From CAZMXP01 sp964570285 (GTDB taxonomy: Bacteria; Planctomycetota; PLA2): a stretch of DNA of 64,000 nt. The stretch is from contig CAZMXP010000026.1 of assembly GCA_964570285.1 (NCBI GenBank), positions 4,383 to 68,382 on the forward strand, given 5' to 3'. A program made the translations under genes and the position numbers. Below the pieces are notes generated by a model. That model did not search any database and had not been told where the DNA came from. It was given only the letters and a program-made list of their open reading frames with translations. This document shows, piece by piece, positions 49,550 to 57,804 of the stretch. How positions within the stretch are numbered: the stretch's first letter is position 1; every line of letters starts with the position of its first letter.

Positions 49550-52186
49550 TTACGCGGCACCGTACGAGACGACCGTGGCGCCGCCGACGTGGCGGAAGCG
49601 GCCGGGGGTGCAGGTGAGCACGATGACCTGGCAGCGGTCGCCAGCCAGCGCGAGCATCGCGCCCATGCCTTCGAGGCGGGCGGGGTCGGTGTGGCCGAGG
49701 GTATCATCGAAGATCAGCGGCACGCCGTCGGTCTCGTCGACAAGCAGCGCGGCGGCGAGCCGGGCGACCAGCGAGAGCTGCTCTCGGGCGCCGCCCGAGA
49801 GGCTCCCGAACGGGACGGTGCGCCCCCCGAGCGTGCGCGTGGCGATCGCGAGGCTGTCGTCGAGTTCGACGCGGAAGCTCTCGTCGAACACGAGGCGCCC
49901 GAGCTGTTCGATCTTCTCCCTGAGCGGCGCGAGGTAGGCCTGTCGCGCCTCCTCGTGCTTCTTCTCCATCGTCCTGTAGAGCCGTTCCGCCGCCGCCGCG
50001 CGCCGCACCGCCGCGTCGCGCACCCGCTCCGCCCGCGCGAGCCGGGCGCGCGCCTCCTCTGCCGCCTCGAAGAGCCCGCGCTCGCCGCTCAATTCGAGTT
50101 GCGCGCGCACCCCGTGAGCCTCCTTCTCGCGGTCGGCCAGCCCCTGCTCGGCGCTCTTCAGCGCGCGCGCGGCATTCTCCGAGAGGCGCGCGACGTTTTC
50201 GGGGTTCAGCGCCTGCCACGCCGCGCGCTCCCTCGCCAGCGTCTCCTGGGCGGCCGCCTCCTTCGCCACCGCCTCCGCGAGCGCGTGCGCGAGCGCGTCG
50301 TCCGCCCTCTTCGCCCTCGCCGCCGCAAGCTCGCGCTCGGCCGCGCGCTCCGCATCCGTGCCGACGCGCAGCTCCACGCCGGTCTCCCGCGCCCTCTCCC
50401 TCTTCCCGCGCAGATCCTCGTCCGCGACGCGCCAGCGCTCTCGCGCCGCGTCGAGCGCCGCCTTGGCCTCCGCCTGCGCGGAGTGGGCGGCCTTCTTTGC
50501 CTTCTCCGCCGGGTCGTGGTCGGCGATCAGGGGGGGGCCCGGGGGCCGCTCCTCCGGGTAGCTCTTCCACACTTGCAGGTTGCGGATCTTCTCGTCGATC
50601 TGCGCCGGCGTCAGGTCGCGGCGGTGCACGCGGATCTGCTCCTCGGCCGCGGCGAGGGAGGCGCTTGCGGTGCGAACGCTTCCGAGGGCGGCTTCCGCGT
50701 GCTCCAGGTCGCGCACGCCGGAGGCGTCGAGCAGGCGGCCGAGGGTCGCGCGTGCCCCGTCGCGGACCGACTTCAGCGTGTCGCCGCCGACCCCGGCCCG
50801 CACGGCAATGCTCAACTGGCCGGGAAGCAACAATTGCAACGCATCCGCCACCGGGAGGCCCACCTGCTCGCCGGAGGCAAGGCGGCGCTCCTCCCCGTTG
50901 ATCTGCACTTCGACGTCGCGCAGCGCCCTGACCTGCACCTGCGGCGCCTCCACCTCGAGTCGCGCCTCGGCCTGCATCAGGGCGTCGTGCGCCTTGCGGA
51001 TGGCCCGGAGGGCCTCCTCGGTGATGCGGACCTCCGCGAGCGTGCGTCGCGCCGCGGCCGCCTGCTCCTGCGCCTTCTCGATGTAGCCCTTGCGTTCCAC
51101 GAGGCGCTGCAACTCGAGGATCGCGTGGCCGTACTCGAAGTCCTTCGAGCGCAGTCGTGCCAGTTCGTCGGCCTCGCGCGCGCGCGCCTCCGCCTCCGCC
51201 AGCGCGGCGCGCGCTGCCGCCTCGCGCTCCTCGGCCGCCTTCAGGGTCGGCGAGCCGCGCGCGGCGTCCGCCTCGAGCGCGATCCGCTTGTCGCGCGCGG
51301 CCGTGAGGCGCGCGATCAGCTCCTCGCGCTCCCGCTTCTCGCCGCTCGCGATCCGCAGCCCCATCGTCACGCTCTTCGCCTCGAACTCGAAGTGATGGAG
51401 CGCCTGCTGGCGACGATCGACCTCCGCCTTCTCGGCGGCACGGCGCGCCTGCGTCTCCGTGTGCTGCGCCACCTCGGCCCGCAGCGTGGCGATCGAGCGC
51501 TCCAGCTCGGCGCTCCGGTCGACGAGCGCCTCGAGGGCGCGGAGGTCGGTCTCGAGCCTCTCCACCTCGTTGCGCGCCTCCGCTGCATCGGTGAGGAGGG
51601 TCGCGTGCGACTTGGCCGGGCGCCCCGTCTCGGTGAAGTAGAGGAGGTACTCCTGCTTGACGCGCTCGAAGAGATGGGTCTCCCGCTCGCCCGCCGTCTC
51701 CTGCCCGGCGGCGCGCTCGAGGGAGTTCAGCAGCGACCGCGCGTCGCGCAGGTCCGCCTGACGGATGGCCTCCCCTTGATCGACTTGCAGCGCGTTCCAT
51801 AGGGCGACGTCCATCGTCTCGGCGAGGATCGCCGCCGCCCGTTCGTGCGCCTCGCGTCCCGTGAGACTCTCCGGGCGCGGGGCGCTCACCGTGAGCTCCG
51901 TCTCCGCGCGCTTCAGGAAACGTTTCCGGTAGAGGAAGCGGTAGGGGCCGGTCGAGAGGTCCGCCTCGACCTCGGGGCCGACGTCGCGGTCGACCGGCTT
52001 CGTCGATCGCACCGCCTCCTTCCTGCTCGAATCGAGTTCGTAGAGGAGAAGGCGGAGCCCTTCCGCGAGCGATGACTTCCCGACCTCGTTGGGCCCCTCG
52101 ACGATCGTGACGCCCTGGGCCGCGAACGCGACGGCGCACTCGGCGACGCCGCGGAAGTCGCGCAGGCGGATCGAGTGGATCCTCAC
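49550..52186 (-). CDS. SMC/Rad50-like ATPase, YhaN type
   Basis: 878 residues from GTG 52186, which overlaps the nuclease stop (GTGA). N-terminal Walker A GPNEVGKSS (about 31-39) after MRIHSIRLRDFRGV. A long central region (about 190-780) is coiled coil with Arg/Glu/Ala-rich heptads. The C-terminal ABC lobe has signature SLSGGAREQLSLVARLAAALL and Walker B LIFDDTLGHTD. No Cys pair for a Rad50 zinc hook is seen, which fits the YhaN/AAA_23 branch. With the adjacent calcineurin-like protein it should form an SbcCD-like DNA-end nuclease complex in repair or defence. It is convergent with vapC. Confidence 0.92.
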   Translation of the reverse strand: MRIHSIRLRDFRGVAECAVAFAAQGVTIVEGPNEVGKSSLAEGLRLLLYELDSSRKEAVRSTKPVDRDVGPEVEADLSTGPYRFLYRKRFLKRAETELTVSAPRPESLTGREAHERAAAILAETMDVALWNALQVDQGEAIRQADLRDARSLLNSLERAAGQETAGERETHLFERVKQEYLLYFTETGRPAKSHATLLTDAAEARNEVERLETDLRALEALVDRSAELERSIATLRAEVAQHTETQARRAAEKAEVDRRQQALHHFEFEAKSVTMGLRIASGEKREREELIARLTAARDKRIALEADAARGSPTLKAAEEREAAARAALAEAEARAREADELARLRSKDFEYGHAILELQRLVERKGYIEKAQEQAAAARRTLAEVRITEEALRAIRKAHDALMQAEARLEVEAPQVQVRALRDVEVQINGEERRLASGEQVGLPVADALQLLLPGQLSIAVRAGVGGDTLKSVRDGARATLGRLLDASGVRDLEHAEAALGSVRTASASLAAAEEQIRVHRRDLTPAQIDEKIRNLQVWKSYPEERPPGPPLIADHDPAEKAKKAAHSAQAEAKAALDAARERWRVADEDLRGKRERARETGVELRVGTDAERAAERELAAARAKRADDALAHALAEAVAKEAAAQETLARERAAWQALNPENVARLSENAARALKSAEQGLADREKEAHGVRAQLELSGERGLFEAAEEARARLARAERVRDAAVRRAAAAERLYRTMEKKHEEARQAYLAPLREKIEQLGRLVFDESFRVELDDSLAIATRTLGGRTVPFGSLSGGAREQLSLVARLAAALLVDETDGVPLIFDDTLGHTDPARLEGMGAMLALAGDRCQVIVLTCTPGRFRHVGGATVVSYGAA

Positions 52187-53277
52187 GCCCCCGCGCCCCC
52201 TGAACATCGATAGAGCAGTTGCAGCGCGTCCCGGGCCACGGCGTCCTCCGGATGACGGGCAAGCTCCTCCGCGGTCGCGCGCGCGAACCCCGCGAGACCG
52301 AGGTCGCCGGCGAGGATCTCGTCGGGGCGGAGGACGAGATCGCCGTCGCGCTCCTCGACCGCGGCGAGCAGGTCCCGCGCGCGGTCGAGCAGGCCGTCGA
52401 GGCGCGCCCGCTCGGCGAGCGTGAGCGATCCGACGAGGTCCGCCTTCAGGATCGTCGTGTCCTTAGACTCGAGTGCCGCGATCTCCGCCTCCGCCTGCTC
52501 GAGGTCGGCGGCGCCGTTCAGCGTGAACTCGCGGCGCAGGAAGCGCCAGCGGCCGGTCCGGTGCTTCCGCACCGCGCATCCGCCGCCGTCGAGCGACACG
52601 ACGAGCGCGTGGCCCGAGTCGGTCTCGCCGTAGTCGGTCGCCTCGGGGGCGCCGCTGTACCAGACGCGGGGTGCGACCTCGGTCGTGCTGTGCCGGTCGC
52701 CGAGGGCGAGGTAGTGGATGCGCCCCTCGTCCAGCGCGCGCCGGGCGCGCGGAAGGTCGATGCGCTCGGGCACGTCGTCGCCAAAGCCGGTCACGGTGCC
52801 GTGCGCGACGAGCACGCGAACGCCGCCGGGCAGCGGCTCGAGCTTCGCGCACGCCTCCGCGACGAGGTCGCGCCGCGGCCGCTTGCTCGCCCACGGCGCG
52901 CCGACCACTTGCAAGCCGGGTCCGACCTCGTGGATGCGGTCGTCGGCGAGAACCGTGATGGACTTGCGGTCCGCGAACTCGCGCCGGCGCCAGATCGACC
53001 CCGCGTCGTGCGGGTCGTGGTTGCCCGGCAGCAGGAAGAGCGGGCAGGGGAACGCCGCCATCGCCTCGATCGCTCGGCCGAGCGTGCGTCGGTCCACCTG
53101 GTTGTTCTCGAAGAGATCGCCCGCCGCCACCGCGAACGCGCACCCCTCCGCGCGCGCGAGGTCCGCCATCGCCCGCACCGCGTCGATGCGCGCCTGCATG
53201 AAGCGGTGGCGCGCCTCCTCGCCGAGGAAGTGCCGTCCCATGCCGAGCTGCCAGTCGGCGGTGTGGAGGAAGCGCAT
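52183..53277 (-). CDS. Calcineurin-like DNA nuclease, SbcD/Mre11 (YhaO) type
   Basis: 364 residues, ATG 53277. Metallophosphatase motifs in order: HTADWQLGM (Asp, His), AAGDLFENN, LPGNHDPHDAG, VLVAHG and ALGDRHS, the metal-binding set of the Mre11/SbcD nucleases. The C-terminal third has helices (AALESKDTTILKADLVG, LRPDEILAGDLGLAGFARA) as in YhaO. It would be the nuclease partner of the ATPase coupled downstream. A 14-bp perfect inverted repeat ends six bases before its ATG and no Shine-Dalgarno is present, so translation or transcription may be controlled there. Confidence 0.92.
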   Translation of the reverse strand: MRFLHTADWQLGMGRHFLGEEARHRFMQARIDAVRAMADLARAEGCAFAVAAGDLFENNQVDRRTLGRAIEAMAAFPCPLFLLPGNHDPHDAGSIWRRREFADRKSITVLADDRIHEVGPGLQVVGAPWASKRPRRDLVAEACAKLEPLPGGVRVLVAHGTVTGFGDDVPERIDLPRARRALDEGRIHYLALGDRHSTTEVAPRVWYSGAPEATDYGETDSGHALVVSLDGGGCAVRKHRTGRWRFLRREFTLNGAADLEQAEAEIAALESKDTTILKADLVGSLTLAERARLDGLLDRARDLLAAVEERDGDLVLRPDEILAGDLGLAGFARATAEELARHPEDAVARDALQLLYRCSGGAGA

Positions 53278-53282
53278 CGGAG

Positions 53283-53317
53283 TAGTTTGCAGCCGGGACG
53301 GCGCCGGCTGCAAACTA
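53283..53317. promoter_or_regulatory. Perfect 14-bp inverted repeat in the divergent spacer
   Basis: TAGTTTGCAGCCGG (53283-53296) and its complement (53304-53317) flank a 7-base loop. It sits six bases from the YhaO-like start and 43 bases from the start of the opposite gene. It could be an operator for both or an RNA hairpin in the nuclease leader. Confidence 0.65.
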
Positions 53318-53359
53318 TTCCTGGGCGACGTGACATGCCGCCGTGGTATGTTCGGCGGC

Positions 53360-53875
53360 ATGATCTCCCGTCGACGCTGGCTCGCGATCGCGGGTGGGGT
53401 GGGGCTTCTGGTGGCCGCGCCGCTGGCGTTCAGGGGCGGGACCGACAGCGCCACGGGGGGAGCGCGGTTTCGGCGGCGCAAGAGGTCGAAGGCCGCGAAG
53501 CCGCTGGTCGGGCCCACGGAGAAGAAGGCCATCGAGCTTGCGAAGTCCGGAGGCCACGAGGAGGCATTGAAGGCTCTGCTGGGCGAGATCGAAGCGGACC
53601 TGGGTCGCAAGCAGAAGGCAAGGCCTGCGCGAGCGCCCGGTTTCCACCTGTGGGATCTCTATGCTCTCATCGCCGCCCGTTGGGGTCAGACGCCGGAACA
53701 CCTCGGCCCGCTGCTCGCCCTCGGGCGGCGCGCCTTGCCGAGCTACGCACACGACCAGCGCGTGCACGGAAGTATTGCGACGCGACTTGAAAAGTGGTCA
53801 GATCCGGAGAGCGAGTGGTGGCGTGAGTGGACGACTCCGGAGAAGCGAAAATCATGGGCCGGTATTCCAATCTAG
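53360..53875 (+). CDS. Small exported protein, possible Tat signal
   Basis: 171 residues from ATG 53360 (ATG 53348 is also in frame). The N-terminus MISRRRWLAIAGGVGLLVAAPLAF has two Arg before a hydrophobic stretch in a pattern like the twin-arginine motif (S-R-R-x-W-L). The mature part is basic (RRRKRSKAAK) and then helical with a TPR-like pair (KAIELAKSGGHEEALKALLGEI). A second segment with Trp and Tyr follows (LWDLYALIAARWGQ), and the C-terminus is WWREWTTPEKRKSWAG. The family is not recognised. It is divergent from the nuclease pair across the inverted repeat. Confidence 0.65.
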   Translation: MISRRRWLAIAGGVGLLVAAPLAFRGGTDSATGGARFRRRKRSKAAKPLVGPTEKKAIELAKSGGHEEALKALLGEIEADLGRKQKARPARAPGFHLWDLYALIAARWGQTPEHLGPLLALGRRALPSYAHDQRVHGSIATRLEKWSDPESEWWREWTTPEKRKSWAGIPI

Positions 53876-53935
53876 GATTCCCGTTCTCGGGCGATGGACG
53901 TTCGAATCGTCCCCGGCCCTTCCTACGCCGCTTGA

Positions 53936-54090
53936 GCCTTCGTCTTGATGGTTGAAAGAAGGAACCCAGCAACCAGGAACCGAGGAAGAGGCAGACTCGA
54001 TCGATCCGGATCCCGGGATGCGGCCCCTTGCACTCATGGGTTCCTTGCTTCCTGGGTTCCTTCTAAGAACTGCTGACCTTGATCCGGACC
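53936..54090. repeat. Long dispersed intergenic repeat, partial copy C
   Basis: Resembles the first 140 bp of copy A in the same orientation: gaacccag, aggaaccgaggaagaggca, atcccgggatgc, tcatgggttcctt and cttcctgggttcctt. The rest of the repeat is missing. It lies in a 616-bp gene-free stretch (53876-54491). Confidence 0.65.
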
Positions 54091-54204
54091 GACCGCAGGT
54101 CGTGGCGAAGGCTGGCAGCGCCCGAGGTTTGTACGACCGGCCGGCGATCATCTGCGGCGGAGGGGAGACGCACGCGGCCCCGCGCGGCGCGCGCGTCACC
54201 CGGC

Positions 54205-54275
54205 CCCGGCCGCTCCTCGCTCGGCGTGTCTCGCCGAGCCCCGGTCCGGGCGACGGGGAATCGGGATGGCTGCAT
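54205..54275. repeat. Possible degenerate relic of the MITE family
   Basis: About 70 bp resemble the right-hand part of the MITE at 55897-56058, sharing gccgctcct, tgtctcgc, agcc and cggtccg in order, and ending near a degenerate gggatggct. No terminal repeats are intact. The similarity was judged by eye and may be fortuitous. Confidence 0.3.
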
Positions 54276-54491
54276 GCGCAGCGCGGCCATCGGCAGGCGC
54301 TCACTGTGGTTGTGGCATGGAGCCGCGCTGCGGCAGGGGATGGTGTTCGGCCCGCCCGCCGAGCGCGAGGAGCTTCGAAGCGACCGAGCCTCCGCAGGCG
54401 GGCAAGAACGTGGCCCCGCATTCCCCCCGTCCTTGGAGGCGCCAGCGCCGGGCGGCGAGGATTCGCGCATATGATGAGGCCGGAGGTAGAC

Positions 54492-54806
54492 ATGAGGTAC
54501 TCCTCGCTCCTTGTCTTGCTCACGCTGCCGTCGCTGCCGAGTACGCCAGTTCATGCGGAAGTGAATGACGGGGACAGCGTGGAGTGGCTGACCTGTTCCT
54601 CCGAACTCGTGGTCCTCGGCCGCGTCGAGAGAATCGTCACCACGTCCGGCCCGGGCGACTTCTACTACGAGGACTGTACCGTCGCGGTGGGCGAGGTCAT
54701 CCAAGGAGGGGCGGTCGGGGAGCGAGTGACGTTTTGCCTGCGGTCCTCGGGCCCCGAGTCCCGCGTGCGGGGCTGGATGAAGTCGCGCGAGTCGATCCTG
54801 CATTGA
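54492..54806 (+). pseudogene. Short secreted protein, probably C-terminally truncated
   Basis: 104 residues from ATG 54492, with GGAGG five bases upstream. A signal sequence (RYSSLLVLLTLPSLPSTPVHA) is followed by SVEWLTCSSELVVLGRVERI and EDCTVAVGEVIQGGAVGERVTF. This is the opening of a secreted family common in Planctomycetes, whose members are generally longer (200 residues or more). The frame ends soon after the second strand pair in a basic run (MKSRESILH). Its stop overlaps the next start by three bases (TTGA). A deletion that fused the loci is likely, but an intact short protein cannot be excluded. Confidence 0.5.
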
Positions 54807-56074
54807 TCGCCCGCAGCGTGCTGCTCGCGGTGGTCCTCCTCGGGTGCGCCGCGCCTCCGAGGAGGGTGGCGGGAGCCTATCCCGATGCGGAGGCGCTGTT
54901 CCGCAAGGAGCCGCGCTGGCTCGGGGCGGATGCGGCGCTGTCGGTCCCGCTCGGGCCGGGGCGGACGCTCTGGCTCTTCGGGGACACGTTCGTCGCGACA
55001 TCGGAGGCGCTGCTGCGGTCGCAGTCGCGCATGGTGCGCAACACGGTGGCGATCCAGCGCGGCGACGATCCGCGCACGGCGTCGATGAGTTTCCACTGGG
55101 GGACCGGGGCCGACGGGGGGCCGGCGTCCTTCTTCCCCGAGCAGGGCGAGCGCTGGTTCTGGCCCGGCCACGGCATCCGCCTCGCGCGCGGGCCGCTCGT
55201 GCTCTTCCTGTACGGGCTTGTCGCGACGCCGGGGCAGGGGCTCGGTTTCGCGAGCGCGGGCTATGCGCTTGCGATCATCGACGACCCGGACCTGCCGCCC
55301 GAGCGCTGGAGGCCGCGCATCGTCGAGGGCCCACCGCTAGCCTTCGACGCGATGCCCGCGTCGGCGGTGGTCGAGCAGGGGCCGCACGTGGTTGCGATCG
55401 CGATCCGCATGCAGGGCACGCACGCCGGTGCGCTCGTCCGGTACCCCGCGGCGTCGCTCGCGAAGGGCGACCTGGCGAGTGCCGAGTGGTGGGCGGGGGA
55501 GGGGCGGGGCTGGGTCACGGCCGCCGTCCTCGGTGCGCAGGGCCCCGCCTTCGTCATCGACGACGCCGGCAGCGAGTGTTCCGTCCACTGGGACGAGCGC
55601 ACCCGCTGCTTCCTGCATCTCGCGAGCTATGGTTTCGGCGCAACGACGATCGGCCTGCGGCGCGCCCCCGCGCTGACCGGCCCGTGGAGCGCCCCCGCCA
55701 CCGTCTACCGGCCCCCCGAGTCGGACCGCCCGCGGCCCTTCGTCTACGCGGCAAAGGCCCATCCGGAACTGGCCGGGCCGGGCAAGTACGACCTCCTCGT
55801 CACCTACGCGACCAACAGCTTCGACTTCGGCGACCTCTTCACCGAGGAGGGGCGCCGCGACCTCTACTGGCCGCGCGTCGTCGCGGTGTCCATTAAGAGC
55901 CTATCCGAAAACCCCTTCTGGATTCGGCTGGCTGCGACTGCGCCGGGACTGCGTCGCGGCGGCTCGCCGCATCTCTCCGCTGATGCGGGTCGCCGCCGCT
56001 CCTTGCCCGGCTTGTCTCGCTCAGCCTCGGTCCGACGAAGGGGTTTTCGGATAGGCTCTAAGGAGGCCCCATGA
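54803..56074 (+). CDS. DUF4185 lipoprotein, C-terminus extended by an in-frame MITE
   Basis: 423 residues from TTG 54803; GTG 54818 is an alternative. Lipoprotein signal LLAVVLLGC. A DUF4185 beta-propeller-like domain (glycoside-hydrolase-like family) fills about 35-365: LSVPLGPGRTLWLFGDTFVA, GERWFWPGHGIRL, and repeated blades. From VAVSIK on, a 162-bp MITE plus its TAA duplication adds 55 codons in frame. The last four residues (KEAP) and the stop are those of the original gene. The added peptide is basic (RRGGSPHLSADAGRR). The stop overlaps the next ATG (ATGA), and the ribosome site of that gene lies just outside the insert. Catalytic residues are not assigned. Confidence 0.8.
   Translation: MIARSVLLAVVLLGCAAPPRRVAGAYPDAEALFRKEPRWLGADAALSVPLGPGRTLWLFGDTFVATSEALLRSQSRMVRNTVAIQRGDDPRTASMSFHWGTGADGGPASFFPEQGERWFWPGHGIRLARGPLVLFLYGLVATPGQGLGFASAGYALAIIDDPDLPPERWRPRIVEGPPLAFDAMPASAVVEQGPHVVAIAIRMQGTHAGALVRYPAASLAKGDLASAEWWAGEGRGWVTAAVLGAQGPAFVIDDAGSECSVHWDERTRCFLHLASYGFGATTIGLRRAPALTGPWSAPATVYRPPESDRPRPFVYAAKAHPELAGPGKYDLLVTYATNSFDFGDLFTEEGRRDLYWPRVVAVSIKSLSENPFWIRLAATAPGLRRGGSPHLSADAGRRRSLPGLSRSASVRRRGFRIGSKEAP
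55897..56058. mobile_element. 162-bp MITE, IS5/IS1031-like, with 21-bp terminal inverted repeats and TAA duplication
   Basis: Perfect 21-bp inverted repeats begin GAGCCTATCCGAAAAC at 55897-55917 and mirror at 56038-56058. The element is bounded by TAA on both sides (55894-55896, 56059-56061), a TNA-type target duplication known for IS5-group IS1031 elements. It holds no transposase. Its length plus the duplication is 165 bp, so it inserted in frame in the DUF4185 gene. Confidence 0.88.
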
Positions 56075-56532
56075 GGTGGATCACCCGCGAGCGCCCCAAG
56101 ATCGACCGCGTCGCCTGCCCGTGGCTGATCGCCCGCTTCATCGACAAGGAACCCGAGTTCCTCTTCGCGCCCGCGGCCGAAGTCGTGCGCCTCGCGAAGG
56201 AGCAAGGTGCCACTCCGTTCGACATCGAGGGAGTCGAACTCTCCCACGTGGGCCCGCTCTGCTCGTTCGACGCGCTGCTCCGGAAGTACCGTCTCGACGA
56301 CCCGGTGCTGCACGAGATCGCCGTCATCGTCCGCGGCGCCGACACCGACCGCCTCGACCTCGCGCCCGAGGCGGCGGGGCTCTTCGCGATCTCCCTCGGC
56401 CTCTCGCAACTCTTCCGCGACGACCACGAGCAGTTGCGCCACGGCTTTGTCGTCTACGACGCGCTCTACGCGTGGGCGAAGCACGCCCGCGGCGAGACGC
56501 ACACGTGGAACCCGCAGCGCGGTCCTCAGTAG
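56071..56532 (+). CDS. ChrB-domain protein (chromate-resistance associated)
   Basis: 153 residues, ATG 56071 overlapping the DUF4185 stop (ATGA); AAGGAGG is placed about five bases upstream. The sequence matches the ChrB C-terminal domain pattern: MRWITRERPKIDRVACPWLIARFID, EFLFAPAAEVVRLAKEQGATPFDIE, and DTDRLDLAPEAAGLFAISLGLS. Full ChrB proteins are regulators or exported factors beside a ChrA chromate pump. No chrA is present, so this is a stand-alone ChrB-like domain of uncertain role. It overlaps the deaminase gene tail to tail by seven bases. Confidence 0.85.
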   Translation: MRWITRERPKIDRVACPWLIARFIDKEPEFLFAPAAEVVRLAKEQGATPFDIEGVELSHVGPLCSFDALLRKYRLDDPVLHEIAVIVRGADTDRLDLAPEAAGLFAISLGLSQLFRDDHEQLRHGFVVYDALYAWAKHARGETHTWNPQRGPQ

Positions 56533-56987
56533 CCGCGCCGGTCGTCGCGCCGCTCCCAGAGGCGGAAGGCCTCCTCCGCCGCCGCGCAATGCAACTGTTG
56601 CATTTGCACGGTCGCACCCCGGTGGAACTCCGCGTCGGCAAAGCCGATCCGCGCCGCGTCGTCGCGCGTCAGCGCGTAGACGACGCGCCCGATCCGCGCC
56701 CACTGGATCGCGCCGACGCACATGGGGCAGGGCTCGCAGGTCGCATAGAGCGTGCAGTCGGGGAGGTGGAAGGTGCCGAGGAGGGAGGAGGCCTCGCGGA
56801 TCGCGACGATCTCCGCATGGGCGGTCGGGTCCTTCGTGGCGAGCACGCGGTTGCACCCCCGCCCGACGACCGCCCCCTCCCGCACGACCACGGCGCCGAA
56901 GGGCCCGCCGTCCCCCCGCAGCACGCCCTCCCGCGCGAGGCGCGCCGCCTCGGCGAGAAAGCCCCCGTCTCCTACGATGGACGCCAT
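56526..56987 (-). CDS. Cytidine/guanine-type nucleoside deaminase
   Basis: 153 residues from ATG 56987; ATG 56996 and a further one lie in frame upstream, but the next gene's start on the other strand overlaps here. Zinc-deaminase motifs: HAE in DPTAHAEIVAIREAS (catalytic Glu) and PCxxC in TCEPCPMCVGAIQWARIGRV. GPFGAVVVREGAVVGRG and the length fit the guanine deaminase / tRNA-adenosine-deaminase-like branch of small cytidine deaminases. It hydrolyses an amino group from a purine or pyrimidine base; the substrate is not certain. It is transcribed alone against the ChrB gene. Confidence 0.9.
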   Translation of the reverse strand: MASIVGDGGFLAEAARLAREGVLRGDGGPFGAVVVREGAVVGRGCNRVLATKDPTAHAEIVAIREASSLLGTFHLPDCTLYATCEPCPMCVGAIQWARIGRVVYALTRDDAARIGFADAEFHRGATVQMQQLHCAAAEEAFRLWERRDDRRGY

Positions 56988-57486
56988 GATCCGCGCCATC
57001 CTACTTCGCATCATCGGCCGGGACGAGAGGCGCCTCGGCCAGTCGCTCGACTATCGCTTCGCGGAGGGGCTGATCGGGGGCGCGGGGGAAGAGGGGGGGC
57101 TGCGCGCCGAGGTGGTCCGCGGTTTTGGCGACGAGGGGCTGGTGGAGATCGCGCTCGCGATCGCGTCGTTGCGCTTCTTCCCCTCCGTCAAGCGGACGCC
57201 CGGTTACGCGACATCCTGTGCGCATGTCCCACCGGTCACCTGGGGCCAGACCTGGGGCGTTCGGCCGAGCCGGCGATCAAGGATGCCAGTTCCTGGGGCC
57301 TGGTGCGCTCCTGCCCGGCTTGGCGAGCAGGGCATTCAGGCTGGCGATGTCGAGACGCGACGGTGTCGACATCTCGATTCCGATTGCCCTGCCGTCGCCG
57401 GCATAGTCCGCGAGCAGCCCTCCCTTGCGGAAAGGCGCCGATCCAGACGGTGTGACCGGGAGGCTTTTCTGCCCGCGCCGGGATGA
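56977..57486 (+). pseudogene. Deleted carboxymuconolactone-decarboxylase/AhpD-like remnant
   Basis: Starts at ATG 56977 or 56986. The first 25 residues (AILLRIIGRDERRLGQSLDY) and then GDEGLVEIALAIASLRFFPSVKRTPGYATSCAHV look like the N- and C-termini of an AhpD-like planctomycete protein of about 190 residues. The middle, where the catalytic CxxC and neighbouring helices should be, is missing. From about 57229 to the stop (57484-57486) the frame runs through unrelated sequence with no domain pattern. An internal deletion plus loss of the normal stop would explain this. The 5' end overlaps the deaminase start on the other strand. Confidence 0.5.
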
Positions 57487-57642
57487 TCGACCGCTCCCGG
57501 GACCGGAACCCTTACATGGAATGGACGGAGTCAATCGTGGCAGACCACCTCTGGGTTCCAGCGGTTGCCACAGAAATGTGGGTCTTTCTTGACGCCAAGT
57601 CCATCGGCCTCAGATATGAGGATGGGCGAGAGGAGACGTACC

Positions 57643-57804
57643 ATGGCGACCTGCAAGAACTGCTCCGGAACCGGAGCCACCAAGTGCCCCCCCTGCAAGG
57701 GCAAGGGGCGCATCTACCACTTCTCGTCAAGCCAGACGTGCAAGAGCTGCGACGGCTCGGGCGAGGTGAAGTGCGGCGTTTGCAAGGGGAAGGGCCAGGT
57801 CTAG
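57643..57804 (+). CDS. DnaJ-type zinc-finger miniprotein
   Basis: 53 residues from ATG 57643, with AGGAG seven bases upstream; the frame upstream to 57565 is not needed. It consists almost wholly of four CxxCxGxG-type motifs: CKNCSGTG, CPPCKGKG, CKSCDGSG and CGVCKGKG. This is the spacing of the DnaJ central Cys-rich domain, which binds two zinc ions. There is no J-domain. Such lone zinc-finger proteins may act as metallochaperone-like or holdase modules, which is inference. Its TAG stop overlaps the convergent kinase stop. The 156 bp before it show no other gene. Confidence 0.8.
   Translation: MATCKNCSGTGATKCPPCKGKGRIYHFSSSQTCKSCDGSGEVKCGVCKGKGQV

Noticed and set aside
54079..54474. Plus-strand frames of 100-131 codons in the gene-free stretch
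   Set aside because: Composition is that of random GC-rich frames, they overlap repeat copy C, and no start signal or domain is seen.
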